Positions 10,800 to 21,324 of a stretch of DNA of 64,000 nt are shown piece by piece (positions within the stretch are counted from its first letter, which is position 1; each line of letters opens with the position of its first letter). Below the pieces are notes generated by a model. The model was not told the origin of the DNA. It made no database searches and saw only the letters and a program-made list of their open reading frames with translations. The DNA is taken from NCBI RefSeq assembly GCF_022458985.1, contig NC_061776.1, positions 3,433,340 through 3,497,339 on the forward strand, written 5' to 3'. The position numbers were made by a program, and so were the translations under genes. The stretch comes from Mugil cephalus (lineage: Eukaryota; Chordata; Actinopteri; Mugiliformes; Mugilidae).

Positions 10800-12400
10800 A
10801 ACTTTTGAACCATAACAGATTTGTGATGAAAATGCGACCGTATTTAAAGCAAGTTGTTACTGTAACCTTGTTTGTCTGTCTTTTATTTCAATTTGATAAG
10901 TTAGATCAAATCAATTCAGTAGTATAGCACCTAGATATAATAAAATAAAATAACACTGGAGAGATAAAATGAAACATTATTACACTGTAGAGTGTCATTT
11001 TAATAACTGAATTTGGAGTAAAATTATCTATAAAGTGTTATCATATTACTACAGAACAAAGCTCAGTGTTGAATATTTGTTCTCATTTCATTGTTAGTTT
11101 TGACACTGAATTGAGTAGAATTCATTCTAAAGAGTAAATTTGATCTGAAACAGAGTTAAATTCAACTCTATAAGAGTTAAATTGACACTATGTTTTTTAC
11201 TGTGTAGCATCTGCCACTGATATCAGGGACTGTCCTTACCACAGAGCCTGCCAGCAACTCTTTCCATGGAAGGTGAGACAGGGGCAGCAAAAGACTAACT
11301 TTTCTTTTTTGATTTCTTTCTTATCAGACACGTTTAGATTGTTTTAAACATAGCTGTCATACAAACACACACAAAGGCTCCAGTCAGCCTATGGATTCAA
11401 ACCCAGAACCTTCTTCCTGTCTTTAATCACTACTGACCATCACACCACTAAAAGTTCATTTCATTGGAAACATTCATTCATTTTCTGTGACCTCTTGTCC
11501 ACTGGATGGTGGCAGGGAGACTGGAGTCTATGTCCACATGCACAATTCCACTTTATTGTTTCTTTATATTTATGTTATATTGCAACATATCTTTTTCTTG
11601 TTATCGTTTTCATTTCCTATACAACAAACTTCCTCCACTCTCCCCAAATTACTGATTGTGCTCCAAAGTCTAGACTCAGAGATTTTTAAGTTTTTTATTT
11701 TTGTCCAGTGCCTTGGAGCAAATCAGAGAGGTTCACCTCTGACCCTGTGGCCTCTAAGCTGCACCTCTACTCCAGCTTTATTTCCAGCTCAAAAACTTGC
11801 ATCTCTCTCTTCCCTCTGTTGTGTTTACATGTGTGTTACTGTGGTATTAGTGAGCTGTCATCATGTGGAAAAGGAGAGTTGTCACATATGTGACGTGGAT
11901 AAAAGAAAGGTAAAATATAAAATGGGAAAAATAGTAACGGACAGTAACTAATATAAATAACTTTAATCTGATAAGTGGCTTGGAAATAGTAACACGTTAG
12001 ATAACTGGAAATAAGTGGTCAGATTAGAGTAAGACGTTACATCAAGATGTAGATGAAGCAGAGGAGCTTCATCTACATCTGGAACATTTGTCTGAAATCA
12101 TTCATTCTGTTCAATATCTATTAAATATCTTTGTGTTCTTTTGCTCTTTCATTGAATTTTTTTGATTGACTTTGTATTTTTGCTCTTTCTTCTTCTCTGT
12201 GTTCTTTTCATCTTTTTTCTAACTGTTGAAATATCTGCTAACAACATGAATAAATCTGATGTCAAATAAATAGTGATCTCAGGAAAGAAGAATCTCCCTC
12301 AGCTCAGTATGTTTGGGACTCTGTCTGAGATGGAGGTGAAATATGTGAACCTGGGCTGTGGTTTACTGCTCTCTTCCTGTCACAAACACTGTTTGACATC
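10800..12400. other. Spacer with RTE-type repeat tail, no gene
   Basis: 11,350-11,530 holds a piece of a common fish repeat tail ('gaaccttcttcctgt ... accatcacaccactaaa') related to 24,240-24,350. The sequence from 12,040 to 12,400 is conserved 3' of the V genes of A and B (compare 24,880-25,240). The open frame at 11,487-11,951 crosses repeat and unique DNA and is not a gene. Confidence 0.5.
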
Positions 12401-12412
12401 TGTTCATCTGTT

Positions 12413-12450
12413 GGTTTTTGTTCAGGCTGCTCGCATCATTTCTCACTGTG
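12413..12450 (-). other. Long-spacer recombination signal of V (cassette A)
   Basis: On the minus strand: heptamer CACAGTG (12,450-12,444), a 22 bp spacer, then nonamer ACAAAAACC (12,421-12,413). Both elements are consensus. The spacer is one base short of 23, as in B, C and the broken D copy. Confidence 0.9.
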
Positions 12451-12887
12451 GGGAACATCCTTCCAACAGGCGCAGTAGTAGGAGGCTGAATGATGGACTT
12501 TAACTTTCTTTATCTCCAACTCCCAGTTGTTCTGTTTATTCACAGTTGAGAAATCGTCTTCCTGGGGATGACCGTAACCTTTATCAATGTAACCATTGCT
12601 TTCATCAATATAAAGAATCAATCTGAATGTTTCTTTCTTCTGGTACCAGCCTATATAATCACTACCACACTGGCCAGTTCCTTCACATCTGAAGGAGACT
12701 GTTTGACCAACTCTCCTGGTCCATGTTAACTGGTCCTGGGTCAGATCTGCTGCCATGGCAACCAGGGCTGTAGAGACACAGACAGATAGATGAAGGTTAG
12801 TGAGACAGTGTTTGTTAAAGGTGGAGTTTGTTGGAAACACTCACCTGAACACAGACAGCACAGAGCAGCAGCTGGGAGGAAAAGCAT
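12451..12887 (-). CDS. TRGV: TRG variable segment, cassette A (leader plus V exon)
   Basis: Leader exon 12,887-12,845 (43 bp) encodes MLFLPAAALCCLCS, a hydrophobic signal peptide. A 77 bp intron (GTGAG...CTACAG) follows, then V exon 12,767-12,451 (317 bp). The domain starts around LTQDQLTWTRRVGQTVSFRC and has IGWYQKK (FR2 Trp), a gamma-type FR3 with KQNNWELEIKKV, and SASYYCACWKDV at the end. Besides the canonical Cys pair there is an extra Cys in CDR1 (EGTGQCGSDY) and another in germline CDR3 (CAC). The ATG at 12,887 is preferred because it begins the signal peptide conserved in cassette C. Fully open and flanked by a good recombination signal, so it is likely functional. Confidence 0.9.
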
Positions 12888-13140
12888 TTTGTGTGGTGGT
12901 GTATCCTCTGGTGAACCTGGGGAGAAGTGGAGCTCTGATGCAGCTGAGGCCCAACAAGGACGAGCTGTGACATGAGACGAGGCCACGTGGTTTCTAGCAG
13001 GTCCTCAAAGCTCCCATCAGCCCCTGCAGCCCACAGATGAGACGGCTGCTGATGATTGACAGCTCAGATCAAGCTGCTGTGTCCTTTCATGGTCTTGATT
13101 TCAATCTGACAGCAGATGAAAAAAATCTGGGTCACATGAT
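12888..13140 (-). promoter_or_regulatory. TRGV A promoter region
   Basis: About 250 bp upstream of the V start codon is almost identical in cassettes A, B and C. It includes an E-box overlapping a RUNX-type core (AACCACGTGG on the coding strand; CACGTG at 12,984-12,989). No clear TATA box is seen, so the start site is not placed. Confidence 0.45.
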
Positions 13141-13469
13141 GCAGAAAGACTAAAAAACATTCATGTTCCCACAAACACAATCAGGTTGGTGGTGACTTTA
13201 GTAAGACAGACTGTTCTCTGTAATACTCTTCTATTAAAGGACTGTTTTCCTGAAAACATTTAGTTTGTACATTTAACATTTAAAGAGATGAGACACTAAA
13301 ATCCTTCTCAGATCAGCTTTCGTGTATAATATGTAATATATATCAACATCTCTCAGGACGAACAGGAGGAGTTTGTCAAACGAAAGCAGAAGATTAAATG
13401 TTTGACTTCAACTCCTAAAAGCAGAATCAAAGCTCAGTGACTCTGAGAGATTCTGGTCAGTTAGAAGAG

Positions 13470-13575
13470 ATTTCCTGCTCTGACATGTTTGATAAACAGA
13501 CCTGATCAGCTCTGAAATGAAGCAAAGAGAAGCAGCGCCATCCTGTGGTAGAAACTGAATAGTTGTGTCTCTGAC
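13470..13575 (-). repeat. Cassette-boundary repeat, copy 2
   Basis: Minus-strand copy of the repeat at 4,130-4,260, lying upstream of TRGV A. Cassette A is therefore bracketed by this repeat in inverted orientation. Confidence 0.7.
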
Positions 13576-13639
13576 ATTTTCTTTCATTTTTAGAGAAACA
13601 ATGAAAACCATTAACAATAAGATCATAAATAAGAAGAAG

Positions 13640-15170
13640 CACTTGGGGACGTTATCAGGTGACACGGCATCAACTTCCATAGTTATGACCATGATACGCA
13701 GCTGTACATTCCTGCAGCTCAACCAGGACAAAACAGAGGTTTAAGTCATTGGTCCTGAACACCAGAGAGAGAAACTTTTACCAAAACTACAGGATTTTAA
13801 CCTTTGACAATCTGTAAAGAACCTGGGCGTGATTTTTGAGTCTGAGTTGACTTTCACTCCTCATATTAAAAACATAACAAAGATAGGTTTTTACCACCTT
13901 AAGAATACAGCCAGAGTCGCCCGTTTCTCTCTCAGGGTAACACGGAGGTGCTGATGCTTTTATCTCTTGTCGTCTGGATCATGACTGATGAGGACCAGAG
14001 GGCGGGAACACGTGACACCACTTTTAAAATCTTTGCATTGATTTTAGGGTTCTTTTAGTAGTTTTTAAATGTCTTAACGGTCTTGGGCCTTCTTATTTGT
14101 CTGACTTATTTTTACCCTTTAACCCTTGTGAACTCTGAGGTCTTCCAGCACCGGCCTTTTAACCAACCACAAGTTCTATCTAAGACACACGGGGAGGCAG
14201 CATTTAGTTATTATGGCCCCGACTGTTGTCACAGCCCTGGCTCCGAGAGCAACACAAAGGGGGAGACCACACACGTTTAAAGTAATTTAAGTGAAAATGT
14301 ATTTATAAATACAACTCAAATCATCATAATAACGATATCAGTAAGGTCAGTAATGTATGCAATGTATGTATGTAAATGAAATGTGTTGATGTTTAAAACA
14401 AAGAAACACAAACACAAACCAAGCAGGTGATCAGAGAGAGAGAGTGAGAATGAAGAGTCAGCTAAACACCCTGGGGCAGGTTGCCCAGGTGCATGTGACT
14501 TGGTTCTTCAGCTCCACCCATATACCTGCAATGAGCCTGCAGAAAAACAATCATGACGACCAGAAGAGGGAGGGGTCGTCACACTGTGGAACAGCTGGAG
14601 AAGCTCAGGGCCTCAGAGACTGTTGATACTTTTAAAAAGAGGCTCAACACTCGTCTTTTTAATCAGGCTTTTACATGACTTTATTTCTCCTTAATTCTTT
14701 TTCATTTAATCACATTACTGATTTTAATTCTTGTCAATTCTATTCATCATATTTTATCATGACTCTTTTTATTTGTGTCATTAGTGTTTTACATGGCTCA
14801 TTTTAATACTTTTATTCAACTCCTCTTGTTACTTATTTAATTACTTTTATATTTGTGTTGGATAAACAGTGTTTTAAGTCATTTACTTTATGTTATTTCA
14901 CATTTATTTAAATTTTTATTCATTTATTTTTCCTACTCCTTACCACTTGTTTCTGTTTCCGTCCTTTAATTCTCCAGTGTTTCCTGGTGGGGTCCTGCCA
15001 CGCTGGGGGCTGGTCCTGTCTGTCTGTGGGGGTGCCGTCCCTTGTGTCCCTTCAGCCTGGGTGGTTGGACACTTCACAATTAGGTGTGGGGCCCACCTCT
15101 CTGCCCGGGTCGGGCTGAGCCCTGTGGAGGCACCCCTATGGCCCACCTCCAAAGACATGGTCGTTCAGCC
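13640..15170 (+). mobile_element. LINE 3' half (L2/CR1-like RT end, ORF tail and 3' UTR)
   Basis: The 5' part encodes degenerate reverse-transcriptase thumb motifs (LNQDKTE, then LGVIFESELTFTPHIKN at about 13,820-13,870). The ORF tail follows at 14,083-14,226 (LTYFYPLTLVNSEVFQHRP, then SKTHGEAAFSYYGPDC). The tail is split by a 357 bp insertion at 14,227-14,583 and resumes with 'gtggaacagctggagaagct'. An AT-rich 3' UTR and a GC-rich end (to about 15,160) complete it. Stops and frameshifts make it inactive. Related copies: 1-580, 28,650-29,640, 61,540-62,546. Confidence 0.65.
14227..14583. mobile_element. 357-bp nested insertion with 4-bp target duplication
   Basis: Comparison with the uninterrupted LINE tails at 540-580 and 29,030-29,060 defines the insertion. 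CTGT is duplicated on both sides (14,223-14,226 and 14,584-14,587). The ends, TGTCACAGCC and GGTCGTCACA, are imperfect inverted repeats. No ORF is present. This fits a small non-autonomous DNA element. The same insertion is present in the copy at 62,080-62,450, so it predates that duplication. Confidence 0.55.
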
Positions 15171-15179
15171 AATTGGTCA

Positions 15180-15342
15180 CCCTAAACAGACCCTCGGTGT
15201 GAGTGTGAATGTGAATGGTTGTTTGTCTCCGTGTTGGCCCTGAGATAGACAGACCGATGACAGCTGGGATAGGCTCCAGCAACATCCATGACCCTAGTGA
15301 GGATAAGCAGTAGTAGAGGATGAGATGATGACATTTTTGTAC
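15180..15342. repeat. RTE-type repeat tail fragment
   Basis: Contains 'agctgggataggctccagca' and 'tcagggccaacacggagaca' (reverse strand), hallmarks of a 3' end common in fish genomes and usually assigned to RTE-clade (Expander-like) LINEs. Further copies lie at 24,080-24,350 and 61,400-61,540. Confidence 0.5.
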
Positions 15343-15538
15343 CTGTTTCCTCCATTTCCTTCACATGGTCCTTTGCTGCTGGGAGTGATTTGAACTCCTC
15401 GTACAACAGTCCATTCATCTCTAAAAGACAGTCTGTGTCTCCTTCCTGGACACGATGATGGCGCTGTGGTCCTGTGGTATGTAGTGTTATTTCTACAGAT
15501 GAACATGGTTCCTTCACCCATTTGAAAACTGCTTCCAA
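15343..15538 (-). other. Exon-like open segment of unknown identity
   Basis: A 65-codon minus-strand frame starting MEAVFKWVKEPCSS and ending KDHVKEMEETG just before a GT (ACAG|GTAC). A second copy at 61,154-61,349 keeps the same frame open with only a few substitutions (for example GLLYEEF versus GLWYEEF). I do not recognise the protein. It may be part of a mobile element, since both copies sit between the boundary repeat and the LINE tail. Confidence 0.25.
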
Positions 15539-15619
15539 ACTTTAACCAGACTTGTTGAGGTTCACAACTTCAGCACTGGACAGCTCCTCTGAATCCCCTC
15601 TACTAACAGACATACAGCG

Positions 15620-15745
15620 ACTCAATTATTTTGTACCTCCAGTAATTCACCACAGGATGGCGCTGCTTCTCTTTGCTTCTTCATTTCAAAATGATCAAAA
15701 ATCAGGTCTGTGTTTTTCAAATATGTGAGCAGAAAAGATGGATAA
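15620..15745 (+). repeat. Cassette-boundary repeat, copy 3
   Basis: Plus-strand copy at the 3' edge of cassette B ('caggatggcgctgcttctct'). Confidence 0.7.
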
Positions 15746-16159
15746 AAACTACTATCAATGATCAGTTTGATGAGTCAGTGCTGATGTTTGAATGTTGATC
15801 ACATGAAGGATGTGTTTTATTAACAGTCATGAAATAGTTTCATTAGCAGCAGGTCAGTGTGTCAGTGGAAACTCAACTGTTTGAGAGCTGAACACTGAAA
15901 GTTCATGGTCCTCTAACTGGACCTGTTAGTGGATGAATCCTAATCACTCATTAATTACAGAGGTTTCTGGTGAATAAATAACATTTAATTAATGCACTTA
16001 GTGATTATTTCAAACTGTAAAGTCCATCTTTATTCATGAAAACCTATAAATACCCTGAACATGACACCAGCTTCAGGTGGTGATTGGACTCAGTTCATCT
16101 CTGTGTGGGTGGAGGCTCAGAGGAACAAAGGTTTACAGAAAACAAGAGAAAGGGAGGGG

Positions 16160-16345
16160 AGGTGATGAGTGTGTTCAGCAGCCGATATCAATCTGTTCTC
16201 AGTGGTTATTAGGACAGAAAACAAACTGCTGACAGCCAATCAGACTTCCTTCCTGCAGCAGACGGGCTGTGTGGGTTTGTGCTCTGCAGCCTCCACACCG
16301 TTAGCTGTGGCTTTTCACTTTAATGACACAAGACAGTTTCAACCA
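16160..16345. promoter_or_regulatory. Conserved block 3' of TRGC B, candidate gamma enhancer
   Basis: Near-identical to 4,672-4,860. The Myb site CCGTTA (16,298-16,303) and TGTGGC (16,306-16,311) are intact. It lies about 1.0 kb past the TRGC B stop. Confidence 0.45.
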
Positions 16346-17011
16346 CCAGCTCTGGTTAAAGAATCTTTAAAGGAAGCACCTGTGTTCTTCATCTGAGAGA
16401 GAAACACATTTACATGATTGTGATTATTATATTGTGTTGTGTTTAAAATCTTCCATTCTCTCATAAATGTCTCCTCTCTGATAAATAGAACTTTAAAGAA
16501 GTTTTTACCTGTAAAGTGTTTAAATTGATCCTGTGAGAGGATTTTCAGCTTCTATTAGAAACAATAATGCTTCCTGTTGTTGTGTTGTCATTAATCAGAA
16601 CAGAACACAAGCCTCAGTGAGACAGAGACACAAACCCATGAGACAAACAAGTCATGCTGTTGCTGTGAAGCAGGCGTCCATGTTGGTTCACCTCCAGTCT
16701 CATTAGTTCACTGAGTTCTAGTTGGAAGAAAAAGTCTGAACGTCCCAATCACTTTAAATGTATCATGAGTTGACCTCATTAACCACTGAGACACATTTCT
16801 CATGGAAATTCTCTTCAAGCTTCATTTTCTCTCAGTGCATCAGTCTGTGCTTCATTCACAGGGTTCATAGACGTCACATCCAGGAACTGGAAGCAGCTTG
16901 TTACTTTATTCACTGACGTCCAAACTCTAAAGTTCAAGTGTTTGACTTGTTTTGTTAAGACACATAAAAATCAGTTGATGAAAACCAGACTCTGGGATTG
17001 TGTCGGTTTCA

Positions 17012-17017
17012 TTTATT
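17012..17017 (-). terminator. Poly(A) signal of TRGC B
   Basis: AATAAA on the minus strand in the conserved 3' UTR. Relative to cassette A, about 55 bp just downstream of the signal is deleted here. Confidence 0.6.
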
Positions 17018-17321
17018 AGAAAGAAACACAAGAGCAGAAGAAACAGCTGGAAACTGATGATGATTCAGCTTCTTTTTCATTGTTATACAAGTCCCAGTTA
17101 AAAGTGGAAATAAACTAGACGACTAGAGAATGAACACGTTCTAAGAGCAGATTTCTATGTGAATATATGTGTTTCTATTTACAGGACGACAATCAACACG
17201 TGAATGAACAGATACAGATTACAAAGAAGAACATTTCAACAACATTTCTGAAGACTGATCAAAGTGATGAATGAGATGAAGTGATGAGATGTGATGGAGA
17301 GAAAAGAGGAGCAGAAAACAG

Positions 17322-18057
17322 TCAGTCAGCATGTGTGGAGCTGGTGGACGGTCCCTTGTTTGTGAGGCTCATCAGCAGAGAGAGTCCACAGCAGTACACC
17401 AGACTCTTCACTATCAGCACTGTGTACTGCAGACAGAGCAGCTTCACCCTGCACTGAGACTGGAAGGACACTGACAGACACACACACACAGATATGAATT
17501 AGTGCAAGTGTCAGATTGATCCTGTAAAGTTGTTCTAGTGTCCTCATTGGACATTGGAGCTGTCCATGCAGAGAGGCAGCAGGTGATCTTACAGTGATGT
17601 TGCTGCAGAGCTGCCAGGTCTGCTGGCTCTCTCTCTGGAGGATTGGAGGCTTCTGGAACTGGAACCTCTGAAATAGAAAAGGAGTCAAATGTTTGGAGCT
17701 GCAGGGACAATTTAGCTGTATCACTGCTGGACAAAGTCAGCAAGTTCTCATTACCTTGATTGGACTCCACTGCGTCCAACTCGTGCTCAACAGAGCAGGT
17801 GTATTTATATGTGTCGAGATCATCTCTATCCACCAGCCTGATGGAGGCTCTGCGTCCCGACTCTCTGAGCTCCAGCTGCTCTCCCTCAGCAGGGGTCAGC
17901 TCCTTCAGAGAGTCGCCCTCCTTCTGTCTTTTCCAGGAGAACTTGACCTCAGGAGGAAACATGTGTGAGGCCAGACACAGCAGAGAGCTCTTCCCCTCCA
18001 GGTGGGCTCTGGATGCTGCTGGGTACACGCTCACCACGGGCTTCACTACCTGCTCAT
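17322..18057 (-). CDS. TRGC: T-cell receptor gamma constant region, cassette B (three exons)
   Basis: Exon 1 (18,057-17,755, 303 bp) encodes the Ig-C1 domain with Cys28, Trp42 and the second Cys (YTCSVEHE). It is two residues shorter than in A, ending HELDAVESNQ instead of HEGGTVEAKALQ. Exon 2 (17,667-17,593, 75 bp) encodes a connecting peptide starting EVPVPEASNPPERE. Exon 3 (17,470-17,322, 149 bp) follows a GTCAG acceptor and encodes LSFQSQCRVK, the membrane helix with VLIVKSLVYCCG, and a tail ending STHAD. All junctions keep frame (phases 1 and 1). One connecting-peptide Cys (SQC) is present, but the exon 2 position that is Cys in cassette C is Asn here. Apparently intact. Confidence 0.88.
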
Positions 18058-20031
18058 CTGAAGTTTGACAGCACACACACATTCACACAGTCAACAGCAG
18101 CTTCCAGCTCTGCTCTGGATTCAGTCTGATCCTGGAAACTACATGGATCATTTCAACTTTTAATGGAAAGACGTTATTTTCTGCTTCTGAATTTGAAGTC
18201 AACAACACGTTTCAAAGAAGTTGGACAGAAACATGTGGACTTTGTTTCATCACGTCTTCTTTTATCAACTCACTGCTGTTGTAGTTTAGAAAGAGAAATA
18301 TTTTCCATGATGACTTGATAGAAGCTTTGGTTTTTCAGGGCCTCCTTAGTTTTTCTTCTTGTTTTTTGATCATAATGCACCAACTGTTTTCAGGTCAGTT
18401 CTCAGTATTTTACTACGGAGCCTTGCTGTTGGAAAACGTGCAGAATGCACTTTGACATTGTCTTGGTGAAATAAGAAAGGCCTTCCACAATAAGACGTCA
18501 TCTGGATAGCAGCATTTGTTTCTCCACAACCTGAACACATGGTTCATCATTAACGGTGCGTTCACTGGTTAATGAAGATCAGCCTGAACATCATCTACAT
18601 TCAACACTACTTTTCATTGTAGGATATTATGGACTGTAGATCACATGTGTCAAACTCAAGGCTGAATGTGTCCTGACACATCATTTTATTTGACCCACCA
18701 CAACTTAACACACATATGGTCGTCAACATATGCATGAGGAGTAATTCTCAATATTAATGATCTGATAATTATTCTAATAAAGTGTTTATCATGAACTATA
18801 TCTCCCATAATGTACGTCAATGTTGTGACCTGATGTGGTGATTGGAAATATCAACAGTTAATCCCAAAATGTCCAAGAAGAGAAAAAGTGACTGAGAAGG
18901 AAGGAAATTTAAGAAAAGATGGGAAAGTGAATGTTGATGCTTCAAGGGAAAAAAAAACATGATGAAGGAGTAAAATCTATGTCGTCATTTTGACGCCAAA
19001 CATGGAGATAAGTCTGTTAAATGTAGCCTCCAAGAAAAACAACAAATGGTTCAAGAATTAAAAGTCAGACTCTAATTGCAGCATGAACTGTTCACCAAAG
19101 ATACAGATAAAATGATATTTTTCATTTTTCATTGAGAGCTTTTAAATCCAAACTGAGAGGACATGAGGCCGACTCCACAATATTCACTAGTTTTTATAAC
19201 CTGCTTGTAAATTGAATCATCTTCTTTTCATTTGTCTTTTCTTTGTCTTTTAACTGTGTCATTTTCTAACTGTGTTTTGTATTTGCTGCTGTCTATTTTC
19301 ACCAGGACTCCCTTTAAAAAGAGCTTCTCAGTCTCAGTGGGATCATTCTGGTTAAAGAAATAAATTATTTAGATCATTTCAATATCCCTGAATTGTGTAT
19401 TTCAGTTGTTCATTTGTCATTTCACTGATTACAATATGTATTGAATATGACACATTTAAGAGCACAGACTTTAATCACTAATAAAACACATCAACATGTT
19501 AGTTTGTGTCAGTCATGTTCAAATGTTTAAATACTTTATGCTGATGATGGTGATAAAACTTCATTTAATTTAACATCACATTCACTTGTGTGTTTTTTCT
19601 TTTTCTATTAACACATCATCAATTAAAGACACATTTACATCATATAAAATAAGTGACAGCGATGAGATCTGACAAGGTTCTAACTTTCAGAAATGATCCA
19701 ATACAATCGATAGACACTTGAAAAGAATGTGAAATAGTTGAACATCAAATATCATCTTGTTTTCAACTGAATTACTGAGACGATCAAATCCTAAATGTTT
19801 GTAACGTCACTAATATTTACAGAAAGAAAGAATGACTTTAGTTGTTCAGTCACATTTCAACATGTTTTCAGAAGTGATTGAGCTTTTCTTATGTAACAAT
19901 GGCTGCAGGATGAATTCTCTACTAATGAGGAAAAAACTAACATGTAAAGCCTGAAGCAGCATAAACTGACTTTAAACACATTTCAGCTTCTACAATAAAA
20001 CAAGTGAAGGAAAAGAAATGTTTCTTCTTAC
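18058..20031 (-). other. J-C intron of cassette B, about 1.97 kb, with hAT fossil
   Basis: Closely matches the cassette A intron along its length. The hAT fossil ATG lies at 18,869-18,871 (plus strand, MSKKRK). Confidence 0.7.
18869..19120 (+). mobile_element. Fossil hAT transposase N-terminus, second copy
   Basis: Same element, position and orientation as at 7,248, with independent small changes ('aaaaagtgactgagaagg' here). It duplicated together with the cassette. Confidence 0.5.
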
Positions 20032-20084
20032 CTGTTACATACAGTTTAGTTCCAGACCCATACATGTAGTAGTAGCTGCTGGGA
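20032..20084 (-). CDS. TRGJ: TRG joining segment, cassette B, with YGSG motif
   Basis: A 53 bp J that reads PSSYYYMYGSGTKLYVT in the frame that keeps GSGTKLYVT. The J-motif Phe (FGxG) is replaced by Tyr (TAT for TTC or TTT in the other three Js). The ACAG|GTAAG donor and the 12-spacer signal are intact, so it could recombine and splice. Whether Tyr supports folding is unknown. Confidence 0.85.
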
Positions 20085-20112
20085 CACAGTGAAAAAGACT
20101 AATACAAAAACC
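20085..20112 (-). other. 12-bp-spacer recombination signal of J (cassette B)
   Basis: Minus strand: nonamer GGTTTTTGT (20,112-20,104), 12 bp spacer, heptamer CACTGTG (20,091-20,085). Consensus. Confidence 0.9.
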
Positions 20113-21320
20113 TGTGTGCTGCTGAGAGAGTCAGCTGAGGGGAAGGAGTCACATGAGGAGGAAGGATCATATTTCAGCTCCTTGATGTGTTTCTCTGATG
20201 TTCACATCTACATGACTGTCTCTTCTTCTCCTTTCTTTTAGCCTCACTAGCAGCATGGCTCTGATTTTAATGTCAGTGGTTGGTCAGTCCACTACTTTAG
20301 TCTTAGTCATGGACTGGATCTGGACTAAAGGATGGATGATGGACTCACATCAACATTTCTACACATTCTTGGTCCCAGAGGATCAACTTCATTAACTGAC
20401 TGTTGATTTGGACTTTTTATCTAGCGCCACCAGCAGGTCAACATCTGTTTTGGTCATCAGATTTTCTGTTGGACATTCAGTGTCCAGTAGCATCATTACA
20501 TAGAAACACATATGAGACATATTTAAGTTATAATATAAATATGTAATAATGTGAATAAATATATAGAATAGTATCAGTAATGACCACAGTCCAGTTGGTT
20601 CCTCACAGGGAGGCGTGAACCTTAGGAAGAGTGTTCACAGCTTGTTGATTTCTCGGTGTAAATATCATGTATGAACTTTTCTGAATATTAATGATAATTT
20701 GCATGTCTCCAGCCAGGTATCTGCTTTACATAACCTACATCAACTTCAGCAAGATAAAACACAGGACGATGGTCAGTTAAGTCACAGAAAAGAATACCAG
20801 GTATCCCCACCACACAATAACAATTATAAAAATATTGTTGATCAGAGTTTAATTTAAAGCAGTAATTCTTGTCGCCCTTGTTATGAGGAGGAAGAAAGAT
20901 GAAGTAATAAGATGGTTAGTAAACTGAGATTAATATCACTATCACTCATTACATATCAGGTCTTTATTCATTCATAATCTTACTAACAATAGAAACAGTC
21001 AATGAAATAATTGATGTTAGAATTTAGAACCATAATGTTCTTGTTGGACAAAGGCTCAAAAAAGTCTAAAAAGAAACAGCCTCAGCTTCATCTGCCACTA
21101 CAGCAACAAGATCATTTTGAAGGGAAGATTTAATGTTCTGCTTCACAGGTATTTTATCTAGTGCCACCCAGCGTCAGATTAGAAATCCCACTTCCAGTGA
21201 AGCTGAATAAAAGCTGAATACAATGATTAGCAAATATAAATAAAGCTGAATAAACTATAAAGATTTTTTAATGAACCTTGACCCCTCAGGCTGCCCTGCA
21301 GTCAAACACCTTATTGTGTA
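20113..21320. other. J-upstream conserved region and spacer, no gene
   Basis: 20,113-20,615 matches the region upstream of J in A and D; homology stops at 'gggaggcg'. 20,620-21,320 is unique AT-rich DNA in which I see no gene. Confidence 0.5.
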
Positions 21321-21324
21321 AAGG

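Noticed and set aside
11487-11951. 154-codon open frame
   Set aside because: Crosses a repeat tail and unique AT-rich DNA, has no recognised domain, and is destroyed in the mirror copy.
17326-17724. 132-codon frame over TRGC B exons 2 and 3
   Set aside because: A shadow frame that reads through an intron; the spliced frame with the Lys-containing helix is the real one.
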